This document shows positions 7,613-14,140 of a stretch of DNA of 25,693 bases, in pieces. This DNA is from CAIJNA01 sp964516815 (GTDB taxonomy: Bacteria; Campylobacterota; Campylobacteria; Campylobacterales; Arcobacteraceae). The stretch lies in contig CAZEXK010000019.1 in the NCBI GenBank assembly GCA_964516815.1, positions 1-25,693 of the forward strand. The letters are read 5' to 3'. Under the pieces are notes generated by a model. That model searched no databases, was not told the DNA's origin, and was given only the letters and a program-made list of their open reading frames with translations. The first letter of the stretch is position 1. Every line of letters starts with the position of its first letter. The translations under genes and the position numbers were made by a program.

Positions 7613-7934
7613 TTTCTTCAGATGTTCTAATTCTTATAACTCTTTGAACATCAGAAACAAATATTTTACCATCTCCAATTTTTCCAGTTTTAGCTGTTTG
7701 TATTATAATATCAACTACTTGGTCAACTAAATCGTTTTTTATAATTAATTCTAATTTTATTTTTGGTAAAAAATCAACTACATATTCTGCACCTCTATAA
7801 AGTTCACTGTGTCCTTGTTGTCTTCCATAGCCTTTTACATCACTAATTGTCATACCATTAATTCCAGATTCAGCTAAAGCTTCTTTTACATCCTCTAGTT
7901 TAAATGGTTTAATAATTGCTTCTATTTTTTTCAT
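7596..7934 (-). CDS. glnB: Nitrogen regulatory protein P-II (GlnB/GlnK)
   Basis: A 112-residue PII trimer subunit. The T-loop reads G-Y-G-R-Q-Q-G-H-S-E-L-Y-R-G-A-E-Y51, with Tyr51 being the classical uridylylation site for GlnD, whose gene is also in the window. The B-loop is T-G-K-I-G-D-G-K and the C-loop region V-I-R-I-R-T. PII binds ATP/ADP and 2-oxoglutarate and, when not uridylylated, blocks AmtB. It lies 23 nt after amtB with an AAGGAA ribosome site, the conserved amtB-glnK arrangement, so glnK would be an equally fair name. Its 3' end overlaps tonB by 17 nt. Confidence 0.96.
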   Translation of the reverse strand: MKKIEAIIKPFKLEDVKEALAESGINGMTISDVKGYGRQQGHSELYRGAEYVVDFLPKIKLELIIKNDLVDQVVDIIIQTAKTGKIGDGKIFVSDVQRVIRIRTSEENEEAI

Positions 7935-7957
7935 ATTAATATTCCTTATTATTTATT

Positions 7958-9133
7958 TTAAAATGAACGCTTAAATTCTGGGTACGCTTCCAAACCACAT
8001 TCATTGACATCTAAACCTTCATTTTCTTTATCTTTTATTGGTCTAAGTGGAGTTATTTTGTTTAATACAAATAATACAATATAAGAACTTACAAAAGCAA
8101 AAACTGCTATTAGTACCACACCTTTTAGTTGATCTAAAAATGAAATAGATTCTACAAATATTCCAACTGCTAAAGTTCCCCAAATTCCGTTTATCAAATG
8201 CACACTTAAAGCACCTACTGGATCATCTAATCTTAGCTTATCAAAAAATGGAACAGCAAATACTACAAGTAATCCACCAATAGCACCTATTAAAATTGGT
8301 TCATATATATTATATAAGTCTGGCGCTGCTGTTATTGCAACAAGCCCACCTAAAGCACCATTTAAGATCATAGTAATATCTAGTTTACCATATTTTAATT
8401 GCATCATAATTCCAACCATAATAGCACCACTTAAACCAGAAGTGTTTGTATTTAAAATTGTTAAAGCTACGCTATTGGCACTTTCAATTGAAGATATTGA
8501 TCCAACAGAACCACCATTGAATCCAAACCAACCAATCCATAATAAAAATGCACCTAAAGTTACAAGAGGCACATTTGATGCAGGTATTACTCTAACTGCA
8601 CCAGTTTTGCTATATCTTCCATGTCTAGCTCCTACAATTAAAATTGCTGCTAATAAAGCCCATCCACCTGTTGAATGTATTATAGTAGAACCAGCTAAAT
8701 CATACATATTTAAATCAAGTATTGTATCACTCAGTATATCAAGTCCCCAAGTTACATTTACAATAAGAGGATATATTGAAGCTGACATAATAATAGCAAA
8801 TATTGTAAGAGGAATTATTTTGATTCTTTCACTAACACCACCTGACATAATATTAATTACCTTTCCAACAAAAGCCATTTGAAATAAAAGTGCAGCCCAT
8901 TTACTCATCGTTTCAGAACCAAACCCACCAAAAGAAATATTATAACCTACAAGTAAAAACGCCATTGATGCAACTGCATAAATTGCGGTATTTGTCATAA
9001 GTACTGTTGTAACATTTTTTGTTCTAACTAACCCAGCCTCAAGCATTGCAAAACCAGGAACCATAAATATAATTAACACAAAAGCAAAAATAGCAAAAAA
9101 TGTATCAATTACAAAAGCTATATTATCATCCAT
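7958..9133 (-). CDS. amt: Ammonium transporter AmtB
   Basis: A 391-residue inner-membrane ammonium channel/transporter with about 11 predicted helices. Family signatures are A-M-L-E-A-G-L-V-R-T-K-N in the first helix region and the twin pore histidines H153 (D-L-A-G-S-T-I-I-H-S-T-G-G) and H312 (P-V-G-A-L-S-V-H-L-I-N-G-I-W-G-T). W-F-G-F-N-G-G-S also matches. The short cytoplasmic tail after P-L-R-P-I contains the segment that interacts with PII in the family. The gene starts with ATG 6 nt after AAGGAG and has a TATAAT box at 9157-9162. A 17-bp palindrome lies further upstream at 9194-9210. The gene leads the amtB-glnB-tonB-exbB-exbD run. Confidence 0.96.
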   Translation of the reverse strand: MDDNIAFVIDTFFAIFAFVLIIFMVPGFAMLEAGLVRTKNVTTVLMTNTAIYAVASMAFLLVGYNISFGGFGSETMSKWAALLFQMAFVGKVINIMSGGVSERIKIIPLTIFAIIMSASIYPLIVNVTWGLDILSDTILDLNMYDLAGSTIIHSTGGWALLAAILIVGARHGRYSKTGAVRVIPASNVPLVTLGAFLLWIGWFGFNGGSVGSISSIESANSVALTILNTNTSGLSGAIMVGIMMQLKYGKLDITMILNGALGGLVAITAAPDLYNIYEPILIGAIGGLLVVFAVPFFDKLRLDDPVGALSVHLINGIWGTLAVGIFVESISFLDQLKGVVLIAVFAFVSSYIVLFVLNKITPLRPIKDKENEGLDVNECGLEAYPEFKRSF

Positions 9134-9139
9134 AAATTT

Positions 9140-9162
9140 CTCCTTTATTAAGTTTTATTATA
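9140..9162 (-). promoter_or_regulatory. Promoter and ribosome site of amtB operon
   Basis: On the minus strand a TATAAT -10 box lies at 9157-9162 and AAGGAG at 9140-9145. No sigma-54 pattern (GG-N10-GC) is visible between the palindrome and the amtB start. The predicted start, near 9150, puts the palindrome at roughly -44 to -60. Confidence 0.55.
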
Positions 9163-9193
9163 TTAGAAAAAATAAAAAATAAAAAACAAAAAT

Positions 9194-9210
9194 TGTATAT
9201 TAAATATACA
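9194..9210. promoter_or_regulatory. 17-bp palindromic operator upstream of amtB (copy 1)
   Basis: TGTATATTAAATATACA: 7-bp perfect arms around TAA. It abuts the stop codon of the PAS gene (9211-9213) and lies 61 bp upstream of the amtB ATG. An identical 17-mer sits in the promoter of the regulator gene at 10673-10689. Its position upstream of the -10 would suit an activator site or a cooperative repressor site. Confidence 0.6.
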
Positions 9211-9903
9211 TTATATAATTAAAGGGATTTCTAGTTTAATTTCATTATCTTTTTGAAATATATTTATTGCACTATGGTTATTGTTATGAAAATTGATCAT
9301 ACTAATGTTGTTTTGTATTGTGAATTTTATACAAACTATAGAGTATTTTTTTTGGTTAATGATTTTATATTCTCCAATTATTATAAATACTTCTATTTTT
9401 ATAGTTTTTTGATTTATTAGCATTGTAAAAATATTGTTTAAAAATAATAAAAATTCATTAATATCTATTTTTAATTCTGGGATAGAAACATCAAATATTT
9501 CTTCTATTTTAATATTAGCATCTCCTAATGAAGTGTTTTTTGATAGGTTAAGAAGAGTGTATATATTAGTTAATTGATAATTTTTATGAATATTTATCTG
9601 CTTAGAAGAACTAACCTCTTTATATAATCTTAATGCTATTTCATTATCGTTTATATATCCAACCATAATTGCATAAAATTTAATCTTTTTAAATTTTAAA
9701 TTTATAAATTTTTTATTGAATCCATAAGAAATGCTAGCGTATTGTATAGCTAATTCGTATAATTCTTTAGGTTTTACAAAGTTAAATAAAAATTCAGATT
9801 CTTTATTATAGTTTTGTAATTTACCATTTGAAGTAAATAAGATAAAAGGATTTAAATCATTTTCTAAAATTTGTTCACAAAATTTTTCCATATTATTATC
9901 CAA
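9211..9903 (-). CDS. PAS-domain protein with degenerate histidine-kinase-like C terminus (NtrB-like pseudo-kinase)
   Basis: A 230-residue protein with no signal peptide or membrane helix. Residues about 8-95 look like a PAS sensor domain (N-P-F-I-L-F-T-S-N-G-K-L-Q-N-Y-N-K near its start). The remainder follows the layout of a kinase core in outline only. There is a helix near 110-122 with no phospho-acceptor His, and a segment D-I-N-E-F-L-L-F-L-N-N-I-F (148-159) in the place of the N-box region. Beta-rich sequence ends in K-L-E-I-P-L, as HATPase domains do. No G-box (D-x-G-x-G) is seen. It overlaps the NtrC-like gene by 8 nt, so the two are co-expressed. It is likely a cytoplasmic sensor that controls the AAA+ partner by binding and not by phosphorylation. 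The homology is inferred from layout and is not certain. Confidence 0.5.
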   Translation of the reverse strand: MDNNMEKFCEQILENDLNPFILFTSNGKLQNYNKESEFLFNFVKPKELYELAIQYASISYGFNKKFINLKFKKIKFYAIMVGYINDNEIALRLYKEVSSSKQINIHKNYQLTNIYTLLNLSKNTSLGDANIKIEEIFDVSIPELKIDINEFLLFLNNIFTMLINQKTIKIEVFIIIGEYKIINQKKYSIVCIKFTIQNNISMINFHNNNHSAINIFQKDNEIKLEIPLII

Positions 9904-10633
9904 AATATTGATCTATTTTTTTTCTTAAAGTTATTCTGTTTATTTTTAATTGTTCAGATATTTTTACTTGTGATTTAAATGCTCTACTAGATGCATTTAG
10001 TAATGGTATTTCAAATAAACCTAATAATTCTTTGTATGATTTATTTTTTTTAAGCTCTTTGTATAAATATTGTTCTAAAGTATAAGAAATATCTTTTTGA
10101 TCTAAAGAATGTTGAAATATATGTTTAAATATTGATTTTTTCAATGATATCGCGTTGTTTGTTAAATCATATTTAATTTCACTTTCATCAATATTTTTAT
10201 TATTTGATAAATAAATTGCTTCTTTTATATAATTATTTTTAATTTCTATAAAATCATCATTGTCTATTTGCAAATCTTTTAATTCTAATTTAACCGCAAA
10301 AATATTTGAAAATACACTAAAATTTAAATTTGAAGTAGCAATTATTTTGATGTGTTTAATATTTTTAAAAAATTCATCTTTATTTATTATATTATTTATA
10401 TTATAAATTATAAGTTTTGTATATTGTTCCAGATTTATTTTTGATAAGTTTATTAGTTCTTCTAATAGTAAAGCATCAAAATGTAAAGTATTTTTTGATA
10501 ATTCATTTGCTAGTAGTTTCTTACCCAAACCACTATTGCCTATTATTAATATATTAACAGGTAATTCAATTGCTAATAAACCTGAATGTAAAATTTGTTT
10601 ATTGTATTTAGATTTTGATATAAATTTATTCAT
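9896..10633 (-). CDS. Degenerate NtrC-like AAA+ regulator with Fis-type helix-turn-helix
   Basis: A 245-residue protein. The N-terminal half is a shortened AAA+ domain, with a Walker A loop G-N-S-G-L-G-K-K at 32-39 and a sensor-I-like I-I-A-T-S-N at 97-102. The Walker B position reads L-I-I-Y-N-I-N (74-80), without the expected Asp-Glu. The segment between Walker A and B is about 35 residues and lacks the GAFTGA loop that contacts sigma-54. There is no receiver domain. Residues about 220-245 are a Fis-type HTH (S-Q-V-K-I-S-E-Q-L-K-I-N-R-I-T-L-R-K-K). It probably binds DNA but should not activate sigma-54 polymerase in the usual way. It heads the two-gene regulator operon upstream of amtB and has a palindrome in its promoter, suggesting autoregulation. 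Confidence 0.65.
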   Translation of the reverse strand: MNKFISKSKYNKQILHSGLLAIELPVNILIIGNSGLGKKLLANELSKNTLHFDALLLEELINLSKINLEQYTKLIIYNINNIINKDEFFKNIKHIKIIATSNLNFSVFSNIFAVKLELKDLQIDNDDFIEIKNNYIKEAIYLSNNKNIDESEIKYDLTNNAISLKKSIFKHIFQHSLDQKDISYTLEQYLYKELKKNKSYKELLGLFEIPLLNASSRAFKSQVKISEQLKINRITLRKKIDQYFG

Positions 10634-10646
10634 TTTTCTCTTTATT

Positions 10647-10662
10647 AGTATAATTTAGTATA
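10647..10662 (-). promoter_or_regulatory. Candidate promoter of the regulator operon
   Basis: Two TATACT -10-like boxes on the minus strand, 10647-10652 and 10657-10662, lie 14-24 nt before the ATG at 10633. The palindrome at 10673-10689 falls on the spacer/-35 region of either one, an arrangement expected for repression. Confidence 0.4.
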
Positions 10663-10672
10663 TTCTATCATA

Positions 10673-10689
10673 TGTATATTAAATATACA
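10673..10689. promoter_or_regulatory. 17-bp palindromic operator upstream of the NtrC-like gene (copy 2)
   Basis: Same 17-mer as at 9194-9210 (TGTATATTAAATATACA). Here the symmetry extends by two further base pairs on each side (10671-10691), giving 9-bp arms. It lies 40 bp from the regulator's ATG and 137 bp from the divergent cyclophilin gene, too far from that gene's likely promoter to act on it simply. Confidence 0.65.
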
Positions 10690-10825
10690 TACTTTTGTTT
10701 AAAATATTTAATTTAATAATTTTGTGTAACAATGTGCATTAAATTATTATTCATATATGTATTGGCAATTATATTAAGTAATATTAGATAAAATAGCATA
10801 AAATATAGATAATATAAGGAAAAAA

Positions 10826-11353
10826 ATGTTTAAAAAAATAATCTTGGCACTAAGTATACAGTTGAGTTCATTGATAGCTAGTCAAACTATCATATTAGAA
10901 ACTACAAAAGGAAATATTCAACTTGAATTATTTGAAGATATCGCACCAAAAGCAGTTGAAAATTTTACAACACATATCAAAAATAAATTTTATGATGGTA
11001 TTATTTTTCACAGAGTTATTAAAAACTTTATGATACAAACAGGTGATCCTCAAGGAACAGGGAGAGGTGGGCATTCAATTTGGAATAAATCATTTGATGA
11101 TGAAATATCATCAAAACATTCATTTTCAAATCCAGGTATCTTAGCTATGGCAAATAGAGGACCAAATACAAATGGAAGTCAGTTTTTTATTACAACAGGT
11201 AAAGCACCTTGGTTAAATGGTAAATATACAATATTTGGTAAAGTTAAAAATGAACAATCATATGAAGTTGTACAAAAAATACAATCAGTTAAAACAGGAC
11301 AAGCAGATAGACCAGTTGATGAAATAAAAATTATAAAAGCATATATAAAATAA
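10826..11353 (+). CDS. Periplasmic cyclophilin-type peptidyl-prolyl cis-trans isomerase
   Basis: A 175-residue protein: signal peptide (K-K at 3-4, hydrophobic core, likely cut near A18-S19), then one cyclophilin domain. Active-site segments are visible: F-H-R-V-I-K-N-F-M-I-Q-T-G-D-P with the catalytic Arg, and A-M-A-N-R-G-P-N-T-N-G-S-Q-F-F-I-T. W-L-N-G-K-Y-T-I-F-G-K-V ends the fold. It catalyses proline isomerisation during folding of exported proteins in the periplasm. A candidate -10 (GATAAAAT, 10787-10794) and AAGGA (10816-10820) precede the ATG. The ankyrin gene follows after 3 nt. The 135 bp upstream hold only these signals. Confidence 0.93.
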   Translation: MFKKIILALSIQLSSLIASQTIILETTKGNIQLELFEDIAPKAVENFTTHIKNKFYDGIIFHRVIKNFMIQTGDPQGTGRGGHSIWNKSFDDEISSKHSFSNPGILAMANRGPNTNGSQFFITTGKAPWLNGKYTIFGKVKNEQSYEVVQKIQSVKTGQADRPVDEIKIIKAYIK

Positions 11354-11356
11354 TCA

Positions 11357-13306
11357 ATGTTTTTATCAATATTAAAAAATTTTACCATAAGTAATGATAC
11401 TTTCTTATTAGAACTAAATAAAGATGTACTAGATACAACTATGTTACAAAGTATGCTGGAGAGTAAAAAATTAGATATAAATTTTCAAAATAAAGATGGA
11501 AATAGTTTTTTAAATTTAAGTGTTATAAATAACAACAATGAAGCTTGTGTATGGTTAATACAAAATGGTATAGATATAACTCTAAAAAATAACAAAAATG
11601 AAAATGCTATTAAGCTATGTATAATCAAATCAAATGATTATGTATTTAATTATCTTGTAACATCTGGAAAATTGGATATTGATTTAATTGATGAAAATAA
11701 AAGAAGCTTACTTCAAAATGTAGTCATAAGTGGACAAGAAAATATGTGTTCTATTTTAATAAAACATGGAGCAAGTGTACACAATCTTGATAATAGAGGT
11801 AAAAGTGTTCTTTTTGATGCAGTTGCATATGGAAATGAAAATATGATTAATGCTATAGTATCTCTTAATGATATAAATTTAAATGCACAAGATATAAATG
11901 ATGAAACAGTACTACACCAAATGGAATTGGAAAATAACATTGTACTTGGAAAAAAATTAATAGAACTTGGAGCTGATCCAACTATAAATAATAAAGAAGG
12001 AAAAAATTTTTTGACTAGTGTGGCTTCAAAAGGTATAGAATCAATGCCAATTATTGATACTGCAATAAATCAAGGATATAATTTAAATAATGTTGTAAGT
12101 AATAATAACAGTACTATACTTATGGAAACATTATCTGTATATTATAAACTACCTGAGAACGAAAAAGAAAGACGAGAATCATTATTATTAATGGCAAATT
12201 CTTTAGTACAAAAAGGCTTAGATGTAAATACTCTAAATGAGTATGGAGAAAATGCATTATTTGATGCAGTTAGAAAAAATGATTTTCAAACTTGTGCCTT
12301 TCTTATTAATAATAAAATAGATGTAAATAAAAAAAATAGATTAAATCAAATGCCATTACTTCTTGCTTGTTATAAAGGTATAGATTCTTTAAATATTATT
12401 TTACTTCTATTACATAATAGTGCTGATCCTACTATTAAAAATGAATTAAAACAAGATTTATTAGAAATACTAAATCAGTTAATCCTACATACACACAAAC
12501 ACAAAACATTAAAAAATAACTTTATTAAAATGTATTTAAATGAAAAGGGACAATATCTAACAGTGATAAAAGAAGTTTTGCAAAATTCTCAATATAAGGT
12601 AAATAATTTAGATTCACAAAATAAACCATTATTTTTTACACCATTGATATATGGACATTTTGATTTATTTCATGTGTATATAAATAATAAATTTGATATA
12701 AATTCTTTGGACAACAACGGAGCTAATATCTTTTTCCTTTATATAGAATTTGTATTTAAAATAAATAGACACTTTGCATCTTTTAAATCAAATATAAGCA
12801 ATTTAGTAAGATTAAAAGCGGATATAAATCATACAAACGATGCTAAAAAAACTATTTTTTCACATGTGATTAAAGAAGGTACAAATACACAACTTTATAA
12901 AGATTTATTAGAAGCTTGTAGATTTAAGTATGATGCACAAGATAAATATGGTAGAACAATAGCTCATTATGCTATTTTAAATAAAAACTTAGCCATAACT
13001 CAATTGATTTATGCAAAAAATGAGGATGTACTTAATGTACCTGATGCTTTTGGAATTCTCCCTTTAATATATTCTGCACTTTTAACAGATACTCAAACAG
13101 TAAAATATATTTTATTAAAAAAGAACATACATATAAAATCGAATAAAACTATACCATTAGCCATAAAAGAAAAATTTTCATCAAAAGTTGAAAATATTGA
13201 TATATTGAAAGATATGAGTAACAATGGCGATATAATTGATAAAGATTTGTTAAGAAAAATAACTATATTAATTGATCAAATTAAATCAGATTTTAAAATA
13301 AGGTAA
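11357..13306 (+). CDS. Ankyrin-repeat protein
   Basis: A 649-residue protein made largely of ankyrin repeats. From about residue 35 there are repeated units of roughly 33 residues with the pattern N-x-x-G-x-S-x-L...A...L-I-x-x-G-A-D/I-x. Clear examples are N-L-D-N-R-G-K-S-V-L-F-D-A-V, L-I-E-L-G-A-D-P-T and N-E-Y-G-E-N-A-L-F-D-A-V-R. Repeats are eroded around 370-420 and resume near 440-600. No signal peptide or membrane helix is seen, so it is probably cytoplasmic. Ankyrin arrays mediate protein-protein binding, so the partner cannot be named. Its start follows the cyclophilin stop by 3 nt with no good Shine-Dalgarno, which suggests coupling to that gene. Composition does not differ noticeably from neighbours. 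Confidence 0.85.
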   Translation: MFLSILKNFTISNDTFLLELNKDVLDTTMLQSMLESKKLDINFQNKDGNSFLNLSVINNNNEACVWLIQNGIDITLKNNKNENAIKLCIIKSNDYVFNYLVTSGKLDIDLIDENKRSLLQNVVISGQENMCSILIKHGASVHNLDNRGKSVLFDAVAYGNENMINAIVSLNDINLNAQDINDETVLHQMELENNIVLGKKLIELGADPTINNKEGKNFLTSVASKGIESMPIIDTAINQGYNLNNVVSNNNSTILMETLSVYYKLPENEKERRESLLLMANSLVQKGLDVNTLNEYGENALFDAVRKNDFQTCAFLINNKIDVNKKNRLNQMPLLLACYKGIDSLNIILLLLHNSADPTIKNELKQDLLEILNQLILHTHKHKTLKNNFIKMYLNEKGQYLTVIKEVLQNSQYKVNNLDSQNKPLFFTPLIYGHFDLFHVYINNKFDINSLDNNGANIFFLYIEFVFKINRHFASFKSNISNLVRLKADINHTNDAKKTIFSHVIKEGTNTQLYKDLLEACRFKYDAQDKYGRTIAHYAILNKNLAITQLIYAKNEDVLNVPDAFGILPLIYSALLTDTQTVKYILLKKNIHIKSNKTIPLAIKEKFSSKVENIDILKDMSNNGDIIDKDLLRKITILIDQIKSDFKIR

Positions 13307-13329
13307 AAAATTAATAGTTATGTTTGACT

Positions 13330-13683
13330 TTAATTCTTATTTTGTAAAACAACAACAGCAATTGCAAAACCACCATCGTGAGTTATACTCAAGCTTGATG
13401 TTTTAATATTGAATTTTTTTCTTATGTGTTTTTTGTATTTTAGCTGTGGTTGACCTAAAGGTGACTTAGTAATTTTAATATCCATAAATGAACACTCTTT
13501 CCCAATGCCAACTCCTATAGCTTTACTAGCAGCTTCTTTAGCAGCCCAAAATCCTGCATAAGAACTAGTAGTATTTACAAGTTTTATTTCTTTATTAGAT
13601 AAAAATTTATTTAAGGCTTTTGTACCAAATTTATCTATCATTTTTTGTATTCTTGAAATTACCGTTATATCAATACCAATCAA
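13330..13683 (-). CDS. acpS: Holo-[acyl-carrier-protein] synthase AcpS
   Basis: A 117-residue phosphopantetheinyl transferase that moves 4'-phosphopantetheine from CoA to a Ser of acyl carrier protein. The metal-binding M-I-G-I-D5 and F-W-A-A-K-E50-A-A-S-K-A motifs are present, followed by G-I-G and a C-terminal S-I-T-H-D-G-G-F-A-I-A-V strand. Length is typical. It lies 1 nt downstream of ruvX in the same direction and is probably co-transcribed. The 3' end is convergent with the ankyrin gene. Confidence 0.95.
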   Translation of the reverse strand: MIGIDITVISRIQKMIDKFGTKALNKFLSNKEIKLVNTTSSYAGFWAAKEAASKAIGVGIGKECSFMDIKITKSPLGQPQLKYKKHIRKKFNIKTSSLSITHDGGFAIAVVVLQNKN

Positions 13684-13684
13684 A

Positions 13685-14071
13685 TCATACTCCTAGATAC
13701 CTTTGTAAAATTATTTTAGCAGCAAGAGAATCTATTCTTCCATCTCTTTTTTGTTTAATTTTACCTTTTATTAAATCCTTAGCTTCTTGAGATGACATAT
13801 TCTCTTCTTGAAATACAATTTTACCTGTAAACTTCAAAAGCTTTACAAAGTGTGCTATTCTTCTTTGCATTTCTACACTAGCACTTGGTAGTCCAACTAC
13901 TAATATATCTATATTCCAAAGTATCAAAAAGTCATCAACTTCAAAAGCAGCTTGATTTCTATTTTTCCTCAAAATAGCAGTACTTGGAGTGACAATATTC
14001 ATAGCCAAACAAGTAGCAAGACCAATTCTTTTTAAACCAATATCAATGCAAGCGTATTTATTTTTGTCCAT
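13685..14071 (-). CDS. ruvX: Putative pre-16S rRNA nuclease / Holliday-junction resolvase-like YqgF (RuvX)
   Basis: A 128-residue RNase H-fold protein of the YqgF family, implicated in 5' processing of 16S rRNA; the older name is RuvX. The catalytic acidic residues are visible: D10 in C-I-D-I-G-L-K-R-I-G-L-A, E89/E90 in F-Q-E-E-N-M-S-S-Q-E-A, and D114 in D-G-R-I-D-S-L-A-A. It is divergent from argH. A minus-strand TATAAT (14077-14082) lies only 5 nt before the ATG and no Shine-Dalgarno is present, so a leaderless transcript is likely. Confidence 0.93.
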   Translation of the reverse strand: MDKNKYACIDIGLKRIGLATCLAMNIVTPSTAILRKNRNQAAFEVDDFLILWNIDILVVGLPSASVEMQRRIAHFVKLLKFTGKIVFQEENMSSQEAKDLIKGKIKQKRDGRIDSLAAKIILQRYLGV

Positions 14072-14076
14072 ATTTA

Positions 14077-14115
14077 ATTATATCATAATAGCTCTTATTA
14101 CAAATATGCTATAAT
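14077..14115. promoter_or_regulatory. Divergent promoters of ruvX and argH
   Basis: Minus-strand TATAAT at 14077-14082 serves ruvX. Plus-strand TATAAT at 14110-14115 serves argH, with AGGATT about 7 nt before the argH ATG. The intergenic space is 69 bp. Confidence 0.6.
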
Positions 14116-14140
14116 TTCGTACTTAAATACAGGATTATAA

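Noticed and set aside
8442..8882. 146-codon open frame on the plus strand inside amtB
   Set aside because: It lies fully antisense to a clear, full-length transporter gene, has no ribosome site and looks like a composition effect of the membrane-protein codons on the other strand.
9134..9193. Possible sigma-54 promoter for amtB
   Set aside because: I looked for GG-N10-GC upstream of amtB because of the NtrC-like gene. None is present; a TATAAT box is.
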